Positions 26,887 to 38,401 of a stretch of 64,000 nt of DNA are shown here, one piece after another (within the stretch, counting starts at the first letter, position 1; every line of letters begins with the position of its first letter). The notes below the pieces were generated by a model. That model did no database searches and was not told the origin of the DNA. It saw only the letters and a list, made by a program, of their open reading frames with translations. The translations under genes were made by a program, and so were the position numbers. The DNA is from Corynebacterium jeikeium (GTDB lineage Bacteria > Actinomycetota > Actinomycetes > Mycobacteriales > Mycobacteriaceae): assembly GCF_000738175.1 (NCBI RefSeq), contig NZ_JFCH01000011.1, positions 62,001 to 126,000 on the forward strand, given 5' to 3'.

Positions 26887-28206
26887 CTAGCTGGAGGTTT
26901 GGCCGTCCGCTTCCCCGTCGCTTGCGTCATCGTCCAGGCTGAGGCCCAGCTCCTCCAGCTCGGCCTTGAGGTTCTCCATGGAAAGCTCAATATCCTGCTG
27001 GCCCGCGCCCGCTGCAGCACCAGCGCCGTGCGGCTGGCCGTGGCCGTGCAGGCGCTGCATGCCGTTGGAAAACTCGGTGCCCTCCGCGTCGCCTGCGTCC
27101 AGAGCCTCGTCCGGCAGGCTGTTGCCGACCTCGGCGTAGGCCGGGTAGATCACGTTACGCTCGAGGTCCTCGCGCAGCCCCTCGTCGCAGTACGCCACCT
27201 GCAGTGCGTTGCTCGTAAGCTCCAGCAGCTGCCACAGCTCCAGGTCGCAGTGCTCGGCCAGCAGCTCGAACTCGCGGGACATCGTGGTGCCGGAAACCAG
27301 GCGGTTATCCGTGTTCACGGTGCAGAAGAAGCCCATCTCGTACAGCAGCCCAAACGGGTGTTCCGCCACATCGTCGCAGATACCCGTCTGCGTATTAGAG
27401 GTCGGGCAGATCTCCAGGGCAATGCGCTGGTCGCGCATGAAGCGGGCGACAGGACCCAGCTCAATGCCGCTCATGGTGGCATTAAAGTCCTCGTACACGC
27501 GCACGCCGTGGCCGATACGTCGGGCGCCCTGCGCTAGGGCGTCACGAAGAGAGTCCACACCGGCGGCCTCACCAGCGTGAATGGTGAAGGGAACGAGGTT
27601 CTTACGCAGCAGGTCGAACGCAGCGGCATGCTTCGACGGAGGGAAGCCATCCTCGGCGCCGGCGATGTCAAAGCCCACCACGTAACCTTCGCCCGGGGTG
27701 TGCTCGCCATAGTTGTCCACCGTGAGCTGAGCGATCTCCTCGGAGCGGTCCGCGTGGCGCATGGCGCACAGGATCAGGCGCACGTGGATGCGACCGCCGC
27801 GCTCGGCGACCAGGCGCTCGCCCTCCTTCACCCCCTGCACCGTGGCCTCGACGACCTGTTGCAGGGAAAGACCATCGGCCTGGTGCTGCTCGGGGGCATA
27901 GCGCAGCTCGGCGTAGCAGACGTTGTCGGCGGCCAGGTCCTCGACGGCCTCGCGGGTGATGCGCACCAGCCCCTCGGCGGTCTGCATGACGGCGGTGGTG
28001 TGGTCGAAGGTGGTGAGGTAGGTCGGCAGGTCACCGGAGTTCGCCGCCTCGTAGAACCACTTCTCCAGCTCCGCCGGGTCGGTGGTGGGCAACTCGTAAC
28101 CGATCTTCTCGGCGAGCTCGACCAGGGTGGCGGGGCGCACGCCGCCGTCCAGGTGGTCGTGGAGCTCTACTTTGGGAAGGGACGCGATGATGTCAGAGTC
28201 AATCAT
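26887..28206 (-). CDS. add: Adenosine deaminase with C-terminal extension
   Basis: A 439-residue zinc hydrolase converting (deoxy)adenosine to (deoxy)inosine, which the nearby PNP could then split. Zinc ligands H16 and H18 are in VELHDHLDGG; HAGEAAG, HGVRVYED and CPTSNTQTG follow, with a late NTDN(R) segment in place of NTDDP. The ADA domain ends near 375. The extra tail of about 65 residues contains LHGHGQPHGAGAAAGAG and an acidic coiled segment of unknown role. It starts leaderless behind TAGGAT. Confidence 0.92.
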   Translation of the reverse strand: MIDSDIIASLPKVELHDHLDGGVRPATLVELAEKIGYELPTTDPAELEKWFYEAANSGDLPTYLTTFDHTTAVMQTAEGLVRITREAVEDLAADNVCYAELRYAPEQHQADGLSLQQVVEATVQGVKEGERLVAERGGRIHVRLILCAMRHADRSEEIAQLTVDNYGEHTPGEGYVVGFDIAGAEDGFPPSKHAAAFDLLRKNLVPFTIHAGEAAGVDSLRDALAQGARRIGHGVRVYEDFNATMSGIELGPVARFMRDQRIALEICPTSNTQTGICDDVAEHPFGLLYEMGFFCTVNTDNRLVSGTTMSREFELLAEHCDLELWQLLELTSNALQVAYCDEGLREDLERNVIYPAYAEVGNSLPDEALDAGDAEGTEFSNGMQRLHGHGQPHGAGAAAGAGQQDIELSMENLKAELEELGLSLDDDASDGEADGQTSS

Positions 28207-28214
28207 GTCTAAAG

Positions 28215-28220
28215 ATCCTA
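28215..28220 (-). promoter_or_regulatory. -10 box, leaderless start of add
   Basis: TAGGAT on the minus strand lies 8 bases before the ATG at 28206. Confidence 0.5.
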
Positions 28221-28253
28221 GCTGCATCCGCGTCCCACGCTCGCAGCTGGCCG

Positions 28254-29336
28254 CTAGCGCTTGAAGATCTTGGTGACCAATCCGCCGACGACCACGCCCG
28301 CGGCTGCGCCGACGCCGAGCAGGCCGGCGCGGTTGGTATCGGTGCTACCTGCACGCACCTCCTGGCGCACGCGAATGACGGCGGCCGGCGGCGCATCCGG
28401 GCGCAAGTTAGCCAGGGATTCCGGCGTGGTCGCAGCCCACGCGGAGCAGTACAGCAGGATGCGCCAGATGAAGTACATCAGCACCATCACACCGATCACC
28501 GGGCCGAAGGCGGCGCCGGCGGGGTTGGACAGCGCATTGGAGAAGAACACGGTAGCGAACTGCTTGAAAACCTCGAACAGGATCGCGCCGATGATAGCGG
28601 CCTTCACTGCGGACTTGCGGGGCACCTTAGTACGCGGCAGGTAGAGGATCATCCAGAAGAACACGCAGAAGTTGGCGATTAGTGCCACCAGCAGAGCCAC
28701 CGCGAAGGTGATGTAGCGAATGCCTGGCACGTGGGCCAGCCCAACTGCATCCAGTAGCTGGGTGGTCAGTCCGGAGTTACCGATGGTGGTGACGGCAAAG
28801 GCGACAATCAGGGAGACCAACAGGCCGACCAGGCCGATCAGGTCCTTGATCTTGCCAGATACGAATCCGGCAGGCTTGCCGTCGACCTTCCACATTTCAG
28901 AAACGCCCAGCCGCAGGTGGGCCATCCAGCCCAGTCCGGTCCACAGGGCCAGCAGTAGACCGATGGAGAAAACGGACTTCCTCTGTTCGATGGACTGCTC
29001 GATGATGGTCTGCAGCACCTCGCCCATGTTGCCGTCGCCCATGTTGGCAACCTTGTCCATGACGTCGTTCAGCAACCTCTCGTTGCCCGCCAGGATCATG
29101 GCCATAACGGCCAAGGTCAGCATCATCAGCGGGAAGATCGTCATCACCGAGAAGTAGGTGATGCCGGCGGCAAACTGGTTGCCGCCCTGCTCGGTGTAGC
29201 GATCCTGCATCCGTAGCACGTGGTCCAGCCATGGCCACTTGTCACGGTACTTATCCAGCGGGCCTGGATCGTCCTTGCGGGATCGCTCCACGCCGTAGTT
29301 ATCCAGCTTGTTTTTATCAGGATCAGTGGTCGCCAA
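28254..29336 (-). CDS. YihY/YhjD-type inner membrane protein
   Basis: A 360-residue protein with six membrane spans. GGNQFAAGITYFSVMTIFPLMML, LWTGLGWMAHLRLG, GPVIGVMVLMYFIWRILLYCSAWAA and the FEVFKQ element are typical of the YihY/virulence BrkB family (the older name RNase BN is wrong). Its biochemical function is unsettled; transport roles have been proposed for YhjD. The C-terminus ends in a Gly-rich span (AGLLGVGAAAGVVVGGLV). A hairpin separates it from trpS upstream. Confidence 0.85.
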   Translation of the reverse strand: MATTDPDKNKLDNYGVERSRKDDPGPLDKYRDKWPWLDHVLRMQDRYTEQGGNQFAAGITYFSVMTIFPLMMLTLAVMAMILAGNERLLNDVMDKVANMGDGNMGEVLQTIIEQSIEQRKSVFSIGLLLALWTGLGWMAHLRLGVSEMWKVDGKPAGFVSGKIKDLIGLVGLLVSLIVAFAVTTIGNSGLTTQLLDAVGLAHVPGIRYITFAVALLVALIANFCVFFWMILYLPRTKVPRKSAVKAAIIGAILFEVFKQFATVFFSNALSNPAGAAFGPVIGVMVLMYFIWRILLYCSAWAATTPESLANLRPDAPPAAVIRVRQEVRAGSTDTNRAGLLGVGAAAGVVVGGLVTKIFKR

Positions 29337-29386
29337 GGGGACGGCCCTTCCTTCCGGTCGTCTCGTCTTGAAAGTTCTTCACATTA

Positions 29387-29417
29387 GTAAAGCACGGCCG
29401 GGGCCGCCGTGCTTTAC
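29387..29417 (-). terminator. 12-bp perfect hairpin after trpS
   Basis: GTAAAGCACGGC (29387-29398) pairs perfectly with GCCGTGCTTTAC (29406-29417) across a 7-base loop, 35 bases past the trpS stop. No long T-run follows, so it could also stabilise the mRNA end. Confidence 0.55.
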
Positions 29418-29451
29418 TGTTTCGCGTTAGTTGTTCCGCGTTATTGCTTCG

Positions 29452-31345
<1,894 letters not shown>

Positions 31346-31352
<7 letters not shown>

Positions 31353-32356
31353 GCGTACTCCACCAGCACCGGCGAGTGGTCGGACCAGCGCTGGTCGTAG
31401 GCCGCGGCCTTATCCACCCAGACATTGTTGGCGGTCAGTGCGCGTTCCAGCATGCCGCGGGTGACCACCTGTAAGTCGATGCGCCAGCCCGCGTCAGTAT
31501 CGAAGGCCTGGCCGCGATAGGTCCACCAGGAGTAAGGCCCAGCCTGGTCGGGCAGCACCCGGCGCATCACGTCGAAGTACTGCGGCTCCTCCGCCGCGCC
31601 GGCGGCCAGGCGGGCGCTGGCGAGGTCCCCCGGCGCGTAGTCCACTGTCCCGAAGAAGTCCCCGGCCACCCCTGCGGGGTTACCGTTGCGGCCGGAATCT
31701 TCGGCGTCCGCCACCTGGGTGGCATCGTCCGGGAAGGTGCCCAGCAGGGAATCCATGAATGCCCGCTCGTCGGGCAGGAAGCCGGACTTCTTGCGGTTGG
31801 TCTTCCAATTCTTCAGGTCCTCGCGGCGGTGGCAGATGTTCCAGTCTCCGCCGACCACCAGCTCGGGGTGTCCGGCCTCTTCGGCCTGTGCCGCCCGGCT
31901 GTGCAGGTACTCGCCGAAGGAATCCAGGAAGCGGTACTTCTCGTCCTGCTTCTCCGTCCCCGCCGAACCGCTGGGCAGGTACAGGGAGGCCACGCGCACC
32001 GGCAGGTCCCCGGCATCCACCGTGGCCTCGATGTAGCGGCCGGAGTCTGCGAACTCCTCGCTTCCTGGACCGTCACCGAAGCCAATCTGCACGTCCCGCA
32101 GCGGCAAACGCGACAGGATGGCCACCCCGGCGCGCCCCTTGGCGGCGGCGGGCGCCTGAGCCAGGTGCCACTCCCCCAGGACGGGCTCCAGGGCAGCGCG
32201 CGTCTGCTTTTCGTCCGCGCGCACCTCCTGCATCAGCACCACGTCCGCCGGCGTGGCCTCCAGCCACGGCAAGATCCCCCGGTTGTTCTCGTGGCGCACC
32301 TTCGCTGCCGCTCGAATTCCATTGACGTTGACCGTCGCAATAGTCAGTGACTTCAT
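31346..32356 (-). CDS. xthA: Exodeoxyribonuclease III / AP endonuclease
   Basis: A 336-residue Mg-dependent endonuclease/exonuclease-fold enzyme for base-excision repair. TVNVNGIRAA, VLMQEVRADEKQ (Glu ligand), VVGGDWNICHRREDLKN (D and N catalytic), WWTYRG and the terminal RWSDHSPVLVEY with the catalytic Asp-His pair are visible. It is longer than E. coli XthA (268) because of central insertions. A leaderless start behind TAGGGT is likely. Confidence 0.94.
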
Positions 32357-32364
32357 GAGTCCCT

Positions 32365-32370
32365 ACCCTA
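32365..32370 (-). promoter_or_regulatory. -10 box, leaderless start of xthA
   Basis: TAGGGT on the minus strand lies 8 bases before the ATG at 32356. Confidence 0.45.
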
Positions 32371-32415
32371 CTAACCCAGACGACTAACCCTTACTATTCC
32401 TTAAAGCTTTAGAAT

Positions 32416-33660
32416 CTACGCCCGGGCGGCCGCGAGCTGACGGCGTCGTAAATAATAGGCAGGAATCCACAGCAGAGCGCCACAGGCGGCCATCGCCGCA
32501 CCGGCGAGCGCCGGGGTGGAATAGCCATAACCAGCGGCGATGACGGCACCACCGACCGCCGCTCCCGCTGCATTAGCCATGTTCAGCGCAGAGTGGTTCA
32601 GCGCCGCGGCGAGGGTCTGCGCATCGCCCGCAACATCCATCAAACGGGTCTGCAGGTTCGGCACCAGGGTGGAACCCAACAAGCCGATCACGCCGAAGTT
32701 GATGATGCCTGCCACCGCGTTGTGGGACAGGAAGTAAAAGGCGGAGAGGACGACGATCAGGGACAGCAAGGTGCCGAGGATCGCGTACTCCAGGTTCCGG
32801 TCGGCCAGCACACCGCCGATGTACGTGCCGATGACCATGCCGATGCCATAGACCATCAGGGGAATCCAGATGAGGTTGGCATTAAAGCCCGCGTTCTCCG
32901 TCAGGGTCCAGGAGATATAGGTGTAAACCGCGAACATGCCGCCGAAACCGACGGTGCCAATGGCGAGGGTCATGAGAACCTGCGAGTTCACCAATGCACC
33001 GAGCTCCGTCAGCGGCTTGGTGCGGGGCATCAGCGTCATGTGCGGCACGGTGAACCACAGGGCGACGAAGGTGATCACGCCGATGACCGCGACCATCGCG
33101 AAGGCCGCGTTCCAGCCGAAAGTGGAACCCAGCCACTGCGCAATCGGCACGCCAATGACGGTGGCGATGGAAAGCCCCATGCCCGTCAGCGCCACGGCCT
33201 TACCGCGCTTGCCGTTCGGAGCCATGGACGCGGCGATCAAAGCCGTGACGGAGAAGTACGCGCCGTGCGGGAAGCCCGCGATGAAACGGGAGAGCATCAG
33301 GACCTCGTAGGAATGCGCGAAGACACTCAGGCCGTTGCCGATCACGAAGGCGCCCATCAACAGCAAGGCCAAGCGGCGGCGCGGGATAGACCCTGTGAGG
33401 GTGGTAATCAGCGGAGCGCCGATGACTACACCCAGCGCGTAAGCGGAAATCACGTGGCCGGCCTGGTCCTCCGAGATAGAGAAGTCCTCCGCGATGAGGT
33501 TCAGCAAACCCATCGCCACAAACTCCGTGGTGCCGATGCCAAAACCACCGAGGGCCATCGCCACCATGGCGATGTAACGGTGGCGGGTGGAGATCTCCGT
33601 CTGGCGCGGAACCGGACGGCGGGAGGGCAACTTTGTAAGTTTCGTTTCGCTCACGGGCAT
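32416..33660 (-). CDS. MFS transporter, DHA1 (AraJ-like) family
   Basis: A 414-residue, twelve-span transporter. GFGIGTTEFVAMGLLNLIAED, ISAYALGVVIGAPLIT and the loop RFIAGFPHGAYFSVTALIAASM match AraJ/YdhP/PbuE-type drug-proton antiporters. The substrate is unknown; sugars, nucleosides and drugs have all been proposed for the group. It is divergent from icd across a 221-base AT-rich gap. Confidence 0.88.
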   Translation of the reverse strand: MPVSETKLTKLPSRRPVPRQTEISTRHRYIAMVAMALGGFGIGTTEFVAMGLLNLIAEDFSISEDQAGHVISAYALGVVIGAPLITTLTGSIPRRRLALLLMGAFVIGNGLSVFAHSYEVLMLSRFIAGFPHGAYFSVTALIAASMAPNGKRGKAVALTGMGLSIATVIGVPIAQWLGSTFGWNAAFAMVAVIGVITFVALWFTVPHMTLMPRTKPLTELGALVNSQVLMTLAIGTVGFGGMFAVYTYISWTLTENAGFNANLIWIPLMVYGIGMVIGTYIGGVLADRNLEYAILGTLLSLIVVLSAFYFLSHNAVAGIINFGVIGLLGSTLVPNLQTRLMDVAGDAQTLAAALNHSALNMANAAGAAVGGAVIAAGYGYSTPALAGAAMAACGALLWIPAYYLRRRQLAAARA

Positions 33661-33881
33661 CGCTCGCTTTCAAAGGTTGATAGGGCGGGAAGTGCGGCGG
33701 GTAGGTCGCAAGAGCGCGGCGGGCAGGCGTCAAAAAAAAATCTTTTAGGCTTTAAAACGGAACAGGCCGCGCGGTGGGCAATAACCCCGTACCATTCACA
33801 GGTTTGATATTTGCCGTATTCTTGGATCGTAAACCACTAAAAGACCAACTGACTAACTAGAGGCTGGGAGACGAACGCCAC
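33661..33881. promoter_or_regulatory. Divergent intergenic region MFS / icd
   Basis: This region holds an A/T-rich block (33731-33765, with a run of nine A) and a possible icd promoter, TTGATA at 33804-33809 and TATTCT at 33817-33822; the spacing is shorter than normal, so an alternative -10 TCGTAA lies 17 bases from the -35. No CRP/GlxR or RamB-type palindrome could be recognised. Confidence 0.3.
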
Positions 33882-36110
<2,229 letters not shown>

Positions 36111-36177
36111 CCGCCGGGCGGGTTAGGCCGGAGCTGGGCCGCGTGTCCAGCTAGAGCCGCTGGGGTGCTAACCTGCT

Positions 36178-36239
36178 GGATCCCGGCCCGGCTCGGCGGG
36201 CCTCGGCTCGAGCCCGCCGGATCTCGGCCCGGCTCGGCG
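36178..36239. repeat. 21-bp direct repeat with intervening inverted repeat downstream of icd
   Basis: Two 21-base copies starting GGATCCCGGCCCGGCT and GGATCTCGGCCCGGCT (36178-36198 and 36219-36239) differ at one base. Between them GGCGGGC and GCCCGCC can pair. It is extremely GC-rich, does not encode protein, and its function is unknown. Confidence 0.7.
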
Positions 36240-36275
36240 CCTGGTTCCAGCCCCACTCGGCCCCCGGCCTGCAAT

Positions 36276-36318
36276 AACCCCGGCGCTAGCATTTTGCTGC
36301 TGGTGCTGGGGTTTTCTT
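36276..36318 (+). terminator. Intrinsic terminator of icd
   Basis: A 16-bp stem (arms 36276-36291 and 36298-36313, three G-T pairs) with loop TTTTGC is followed by TTTTCTT. It lies 165 bases past the icd stop. Confidence 0.85.
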
Positions 36319-36330
36319 GTACTCGCGTCC

Positions 36331-36357
36331 CCTCCGCTCCCTCCGCTCCCTCCGCCG
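36331..36357. repeat. 9-bp tandem repeat
   Basis: CCTCCGCTC occurs twice, then a third copy with two differences, forming a strand-biased pyrimidine tract between the icd terminator and the hairpin elements. Confidence 0.6.
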
Positions 36358-36399
36358 CCTTCCCCTTACCCTCACTCAGCCAAGCCTCAGGAGACCCAG

Positions 36400-36521
36400 A
36401 TGTCGTTAGAACGGGAATACGTCACTCCTGAGAAATCCAGAGTCCCAGCACCAACCTTCTGACCAGCGGTTTTACACATTTGCAAACGGTTACAAATAAC
36501 ACATTCCCGTTCTAGCGACAT
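36400..36521. repeat. Long inverted-repeat element A (19-bp arms, 84-base loop)
   Basis: The left arm 36400-36418 and right arm 36503-36521 are inverted copies matching at 18 of 19 positions; both outer ends read ATGTCG inward. The loop contains TGACCAGCG (36460-36468), TTTACAC (36471-36477) and AATAAC (36495-36500), which recur with the same spacing in element B. As RNA it would form a long hairpin. No coding function is supported beyond very short reading frames that start at each arm (MSLERE). Confidence 0.75.
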
Positions 36522-36538
36522 TTCGCGCGCCAGAGAGG

Positions 36539-36619
36539 GCCTTAAATGTCGGAAAACTTACAGAACCTTGGGTAGCGGGGGCGGCAACAGCATCCCAAAG
36601 CGCCTTAAATGTCGGAAAA
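36539..36619. repeat. 18-bp direct repeat: solo arm and left arm of element B
   Basis: GCCTTAAATGTCGGAAAA occurs at 36539-36556 and 36602-36619, 63 bases apart. The first copy continues as a diverged arm without an inverted partner and reads MSENLQNLG then stop; the second is the left arm of element B. Confidence 0.75.
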
Positions 36620-36732
36620 GTTGCAAAACGTCTCGTGGTCAAAAACGAGACTCGGTCGCGCAGCCCCGTGACCAGCGCATTTACACTAATGAATATTGCC
36701 ACCAATAACGTTTTGCAACTTTTCCGACATTT
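36607..36732. repeat. Long inverted-repeat element B (25-bp perfect arms, 76-base loop)
   Basis: The arms at 36607-36631 and 36708-36732 are perfect inverted copies starting AAATGTCGG. The loop shares TGACCAGCG (36669-36677), TTTACAC and AATAAC with element A, and the distance from GACC to AATAAC is 34 in both. The arm sequence past ATGTCG differs from A, but each element keeps its two arms complementary. This could be a non-autonomous mobile repeat or a structured RNA; neither can be proved here. Confidence 0.8.
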
Positions 36733-36846
36733 CACCCCAGTAGAGACACTCCCTAAAGGGGCACCACACCCCAGCGAGACCACCGAAGCTGCACAGCGGA
36801 GCTGTGGAGCTCAGCAGCAACATAGCAGGCAGAAAAAGCACAGTTC
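36733..36846. other. Upstream metY leader with small hairpin
   Basis: No gene is supported. CACAGC-GGA-GCTGTG at 36792-36806 forms a compact hairpin. The reading frames crossing this stretch include the hairpin arms and have no plausible protein features. Confidence 0.4.
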
Positions 36847-36862
36847 TAGACCAAGCGGTACA
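36847..36862 (+). promoter_or_regulatory. Second putative McbR-type operator upstream of metY
   Basis: TAGAC-CAAGCG-GTACA matches eight of ten fixed positions of the McbR consensus TAGAC-N6-GTCTA. It lies about 75 bases upstream of the first site and shares the spacer end GCG with it. Confidence 0.4.
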
Positions 36863-36924
36863 GCGATTTCCAAAGCAGCAAATACCTTACCAACTGGGAC
36901 TTTGTGGCGTCACTAAGAAAAAAG

Positions 36925-36940
36925 TAGACAGAGCGGTTTA
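36925..36940 (+). promoter_or_regulatory. Putative McbR-type operator of metY
   Basis: TAGAC-AGAGCG-GTTTA has nine of ten fixed positions of TAGAC-N6-GTCTA, the site of McbR, the TetR-type repressor of sulfur metabolism known in C. glutamicum. It overlaps the -35 element, as expected for repression. Confidence 0.6.
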
Positions 36941-36965
36941 CTTTTAATGCGCGTGGGTCTATGGT
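36937..36965 (+). promoter_or_regulatory. metY promoter
   Basis: -35 TTTACT (36937-36942) and -10 TATGGT (36960-36965) are spaced 17 bases apart, giving a leader of about 65 bases and the ribosome site AAAGGA at 37022-37027. Confidence 0.6.
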
Positions 36966-37035
36966 CGTAACACAGCAAAGCTAAACAGCAAACCAAAGCG
37001 CAAACCAACCAACAAAACCCCAAAGGACCACACCA

Positions 37036-38367
37036 ATGCCGAAGTACAACAACGAGAACGCAGAGCAGTGGGGCTTCGCCACCCGCCAGATCCACGCGGG
37101 CCAGCCCGTCGGCGACACCGGCGCGCGCAACCTGCCGATCCACTTCACCACCAGCTACGTCTTCAACGACGCAGAGCACGCCAAGCAGCGCTTCCACCTG
37201 GAAGACCTTGGCCCCATCTACTCCCGCCTGACCAACCCCACCGTCGAGGCGCTGGAGAACCGCCTGAACTCCCTGGAAGGCGGCGTACACGCAGTCGCTT
37301 TCGCCTCCGGCATGGCTGCCGAGACCGCCGCGATCCTGAACCTGGCCGGTGCAGGCGACCACATCGTCGCCTCCCCGCGCCTCTACGGCGGCACCGAGAC
37401 CCTGCTGCAGCACACTCTGCCGAAGCTGGGCATCGAAACCACTTTCGTGGAAAACCCCGACGACCCGGAGTCCTGGCAGGCTGCCGTCCGCCCGAACACC
37501 AAGGCCTTCTTCGCCGAAACCTTCGCAAACCCGCAGGCAGACGTCCTGAACATCCCGGCCGTCGCAGAGGTCGCCCACGCTAACCAGGTCCCGCTAATCG
37601 TGGACAACACCCTGGCCACCGCAGCCCTGGTCCGCCCGCTGGAGTTGGGCGCGGACGTCGTGGTTGCATCCCTGACGAAGTTCTACACGGGCAACGGCTC
37701 GGGCCTGGGCGGCATCATCGTCGACGGCGGCTCCTTCGACTGGTCCGTCGAGCGCGACGGCCAGCCGGTCTTCCCCGGCTTCGTCAACCCGGACCCGGCC
37801 TACCACGGCCTGAAGTACGTGGACCTGGCTCCGGCTGCATTCGGCATGAAGCTCCGCGCTGGCATTATCCGCGACACGGGTGCCACCCTCTCCCCATTCA
37901 ACGCATGGGTGGTAGCCCAGGGCCTGGATACCCTGACCCTGCGCATCGCCAAGCACAACAAAAACGCGAAGGCCGTGGCGGAGTTCCTGGCCGAACAGCC
38001 GCAGGTAGCCACCGTGAACTACGCGGGCCTGCCAACCTCCCCGTGGTTCAAGGTCAAGGAGGAGCTGGGCCTGGAGTACACCGGCTCTGTCTTGAGCTTC
38101 GACCTGAAGGTCGACGACCCCACCTCGGAGGAGGCGAAGGCAAAGGCCTGGGCCTTCATCGATGCCCTGCAGCTGCACTCTGACCTGGCAAACGTTGGCG
38201 ATGTGCGTTCCCTGGTGGTGCACCCAGCCACCACCACCCACTCGCAGTCCGATGCGCACGGCCTGGCCCGCGCGGGTGTGTCCCACGCTACGGTTCGCCT
38301 GTCCGTGGGCATTGAGGACATCACCGACATCATCGACGACCTGAAGCGCGGCTTCGCGGCCATTTAA
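37036..38367 (+). CDS. metY: O-acetylhomoserine sulfhydrylase MetY
   Basis: A 443-residue PLP enzyme combining O-acetyl-L-homoserine with sulfide to give homocysteine. GFATRQIHAGQ near residue 15, YSRLTNPTVEALENRL, ALASGMAAETAAIL-like FASGMAAETAAIL, DNTLATAALVRPLELGADVVVASLTKF with the PLP lysine K215, and the C-terminal LARAGVSHATVRLSVGIEDITDIIDDL are all typical. It is followed by metX, which makes its substrate, so the two form the direct-sulfhydrylation route. Confidence 0.96.
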   Translation: MPKYNNENAEQWGFATRQIHAGQPVGDTGARNLPIHFTTSYVFNDAEHAKQRFHLEDLGPIYSRLTNPTVEALENRLNSLEGGVHAVAFASGMAAETAAILNLAGAGDHIVASPRLYGGTETLLQHTLPKLGIETTFVENPDDPESWQAAVRPNTKAFFAETFANPQADVLNIPAVAEVAHANQVPLIVDNTLATAALVRPLELGADVVVASLTKFYTGNGSGLGGIIVDGGSFDWSVERDGQPVFPGFVNPDPAYHGLKYVDLAPAAFGMKLRAGIIRDTGATLSPFNAWVVAQGLDTLTLRIAKHNKNAKAVAEFLAEQPQVATVNYAGLPTSPWFKVKEELGLEYTGSVLSFDLKVDDPTSEEAKAKAWAFIDALQLHSDLANVGDVRSLVVHPATTTHSQSDAHGLARAGVSHATVRLSVGIEDITDIIDDLKRGFAAI

Positions 38368-38388
38368 GACCGGTTGTTTTCTAGGCTT

Positions 38389-38394
38389 TAGGCT
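38389..38394 (+). promoter_or_regulatory. -10 box, leaderless start of metX
   Basis: TAGGCT ends 7 bases before the ATG at 38402. An identical hexamer lies at 38382-38387. Confidence 0.45.
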
Positions 38395-38401
38395 GATTCC
38401 C

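Noticed and set aside
36400..36732. CRISPR array
   Set aside because: The repeats are inverted, unequal in length and not regularly spaced; no cas genes are present.
36490..36916. 97- and 93-codon frames across the metY upstream region
   Set aside because: They run through the hairpin arms on opposite strands, lack ribosome sites and have no recognisable domains. Only the very short frames starting at the arms are discussed.
36733..37035. SAM or cobalamin riboswitch upstream of metY
   Set aside because: No conserved riboswitch core could be recognised and the predicted leader is only about 65 bases; operator-based control explains the region better.
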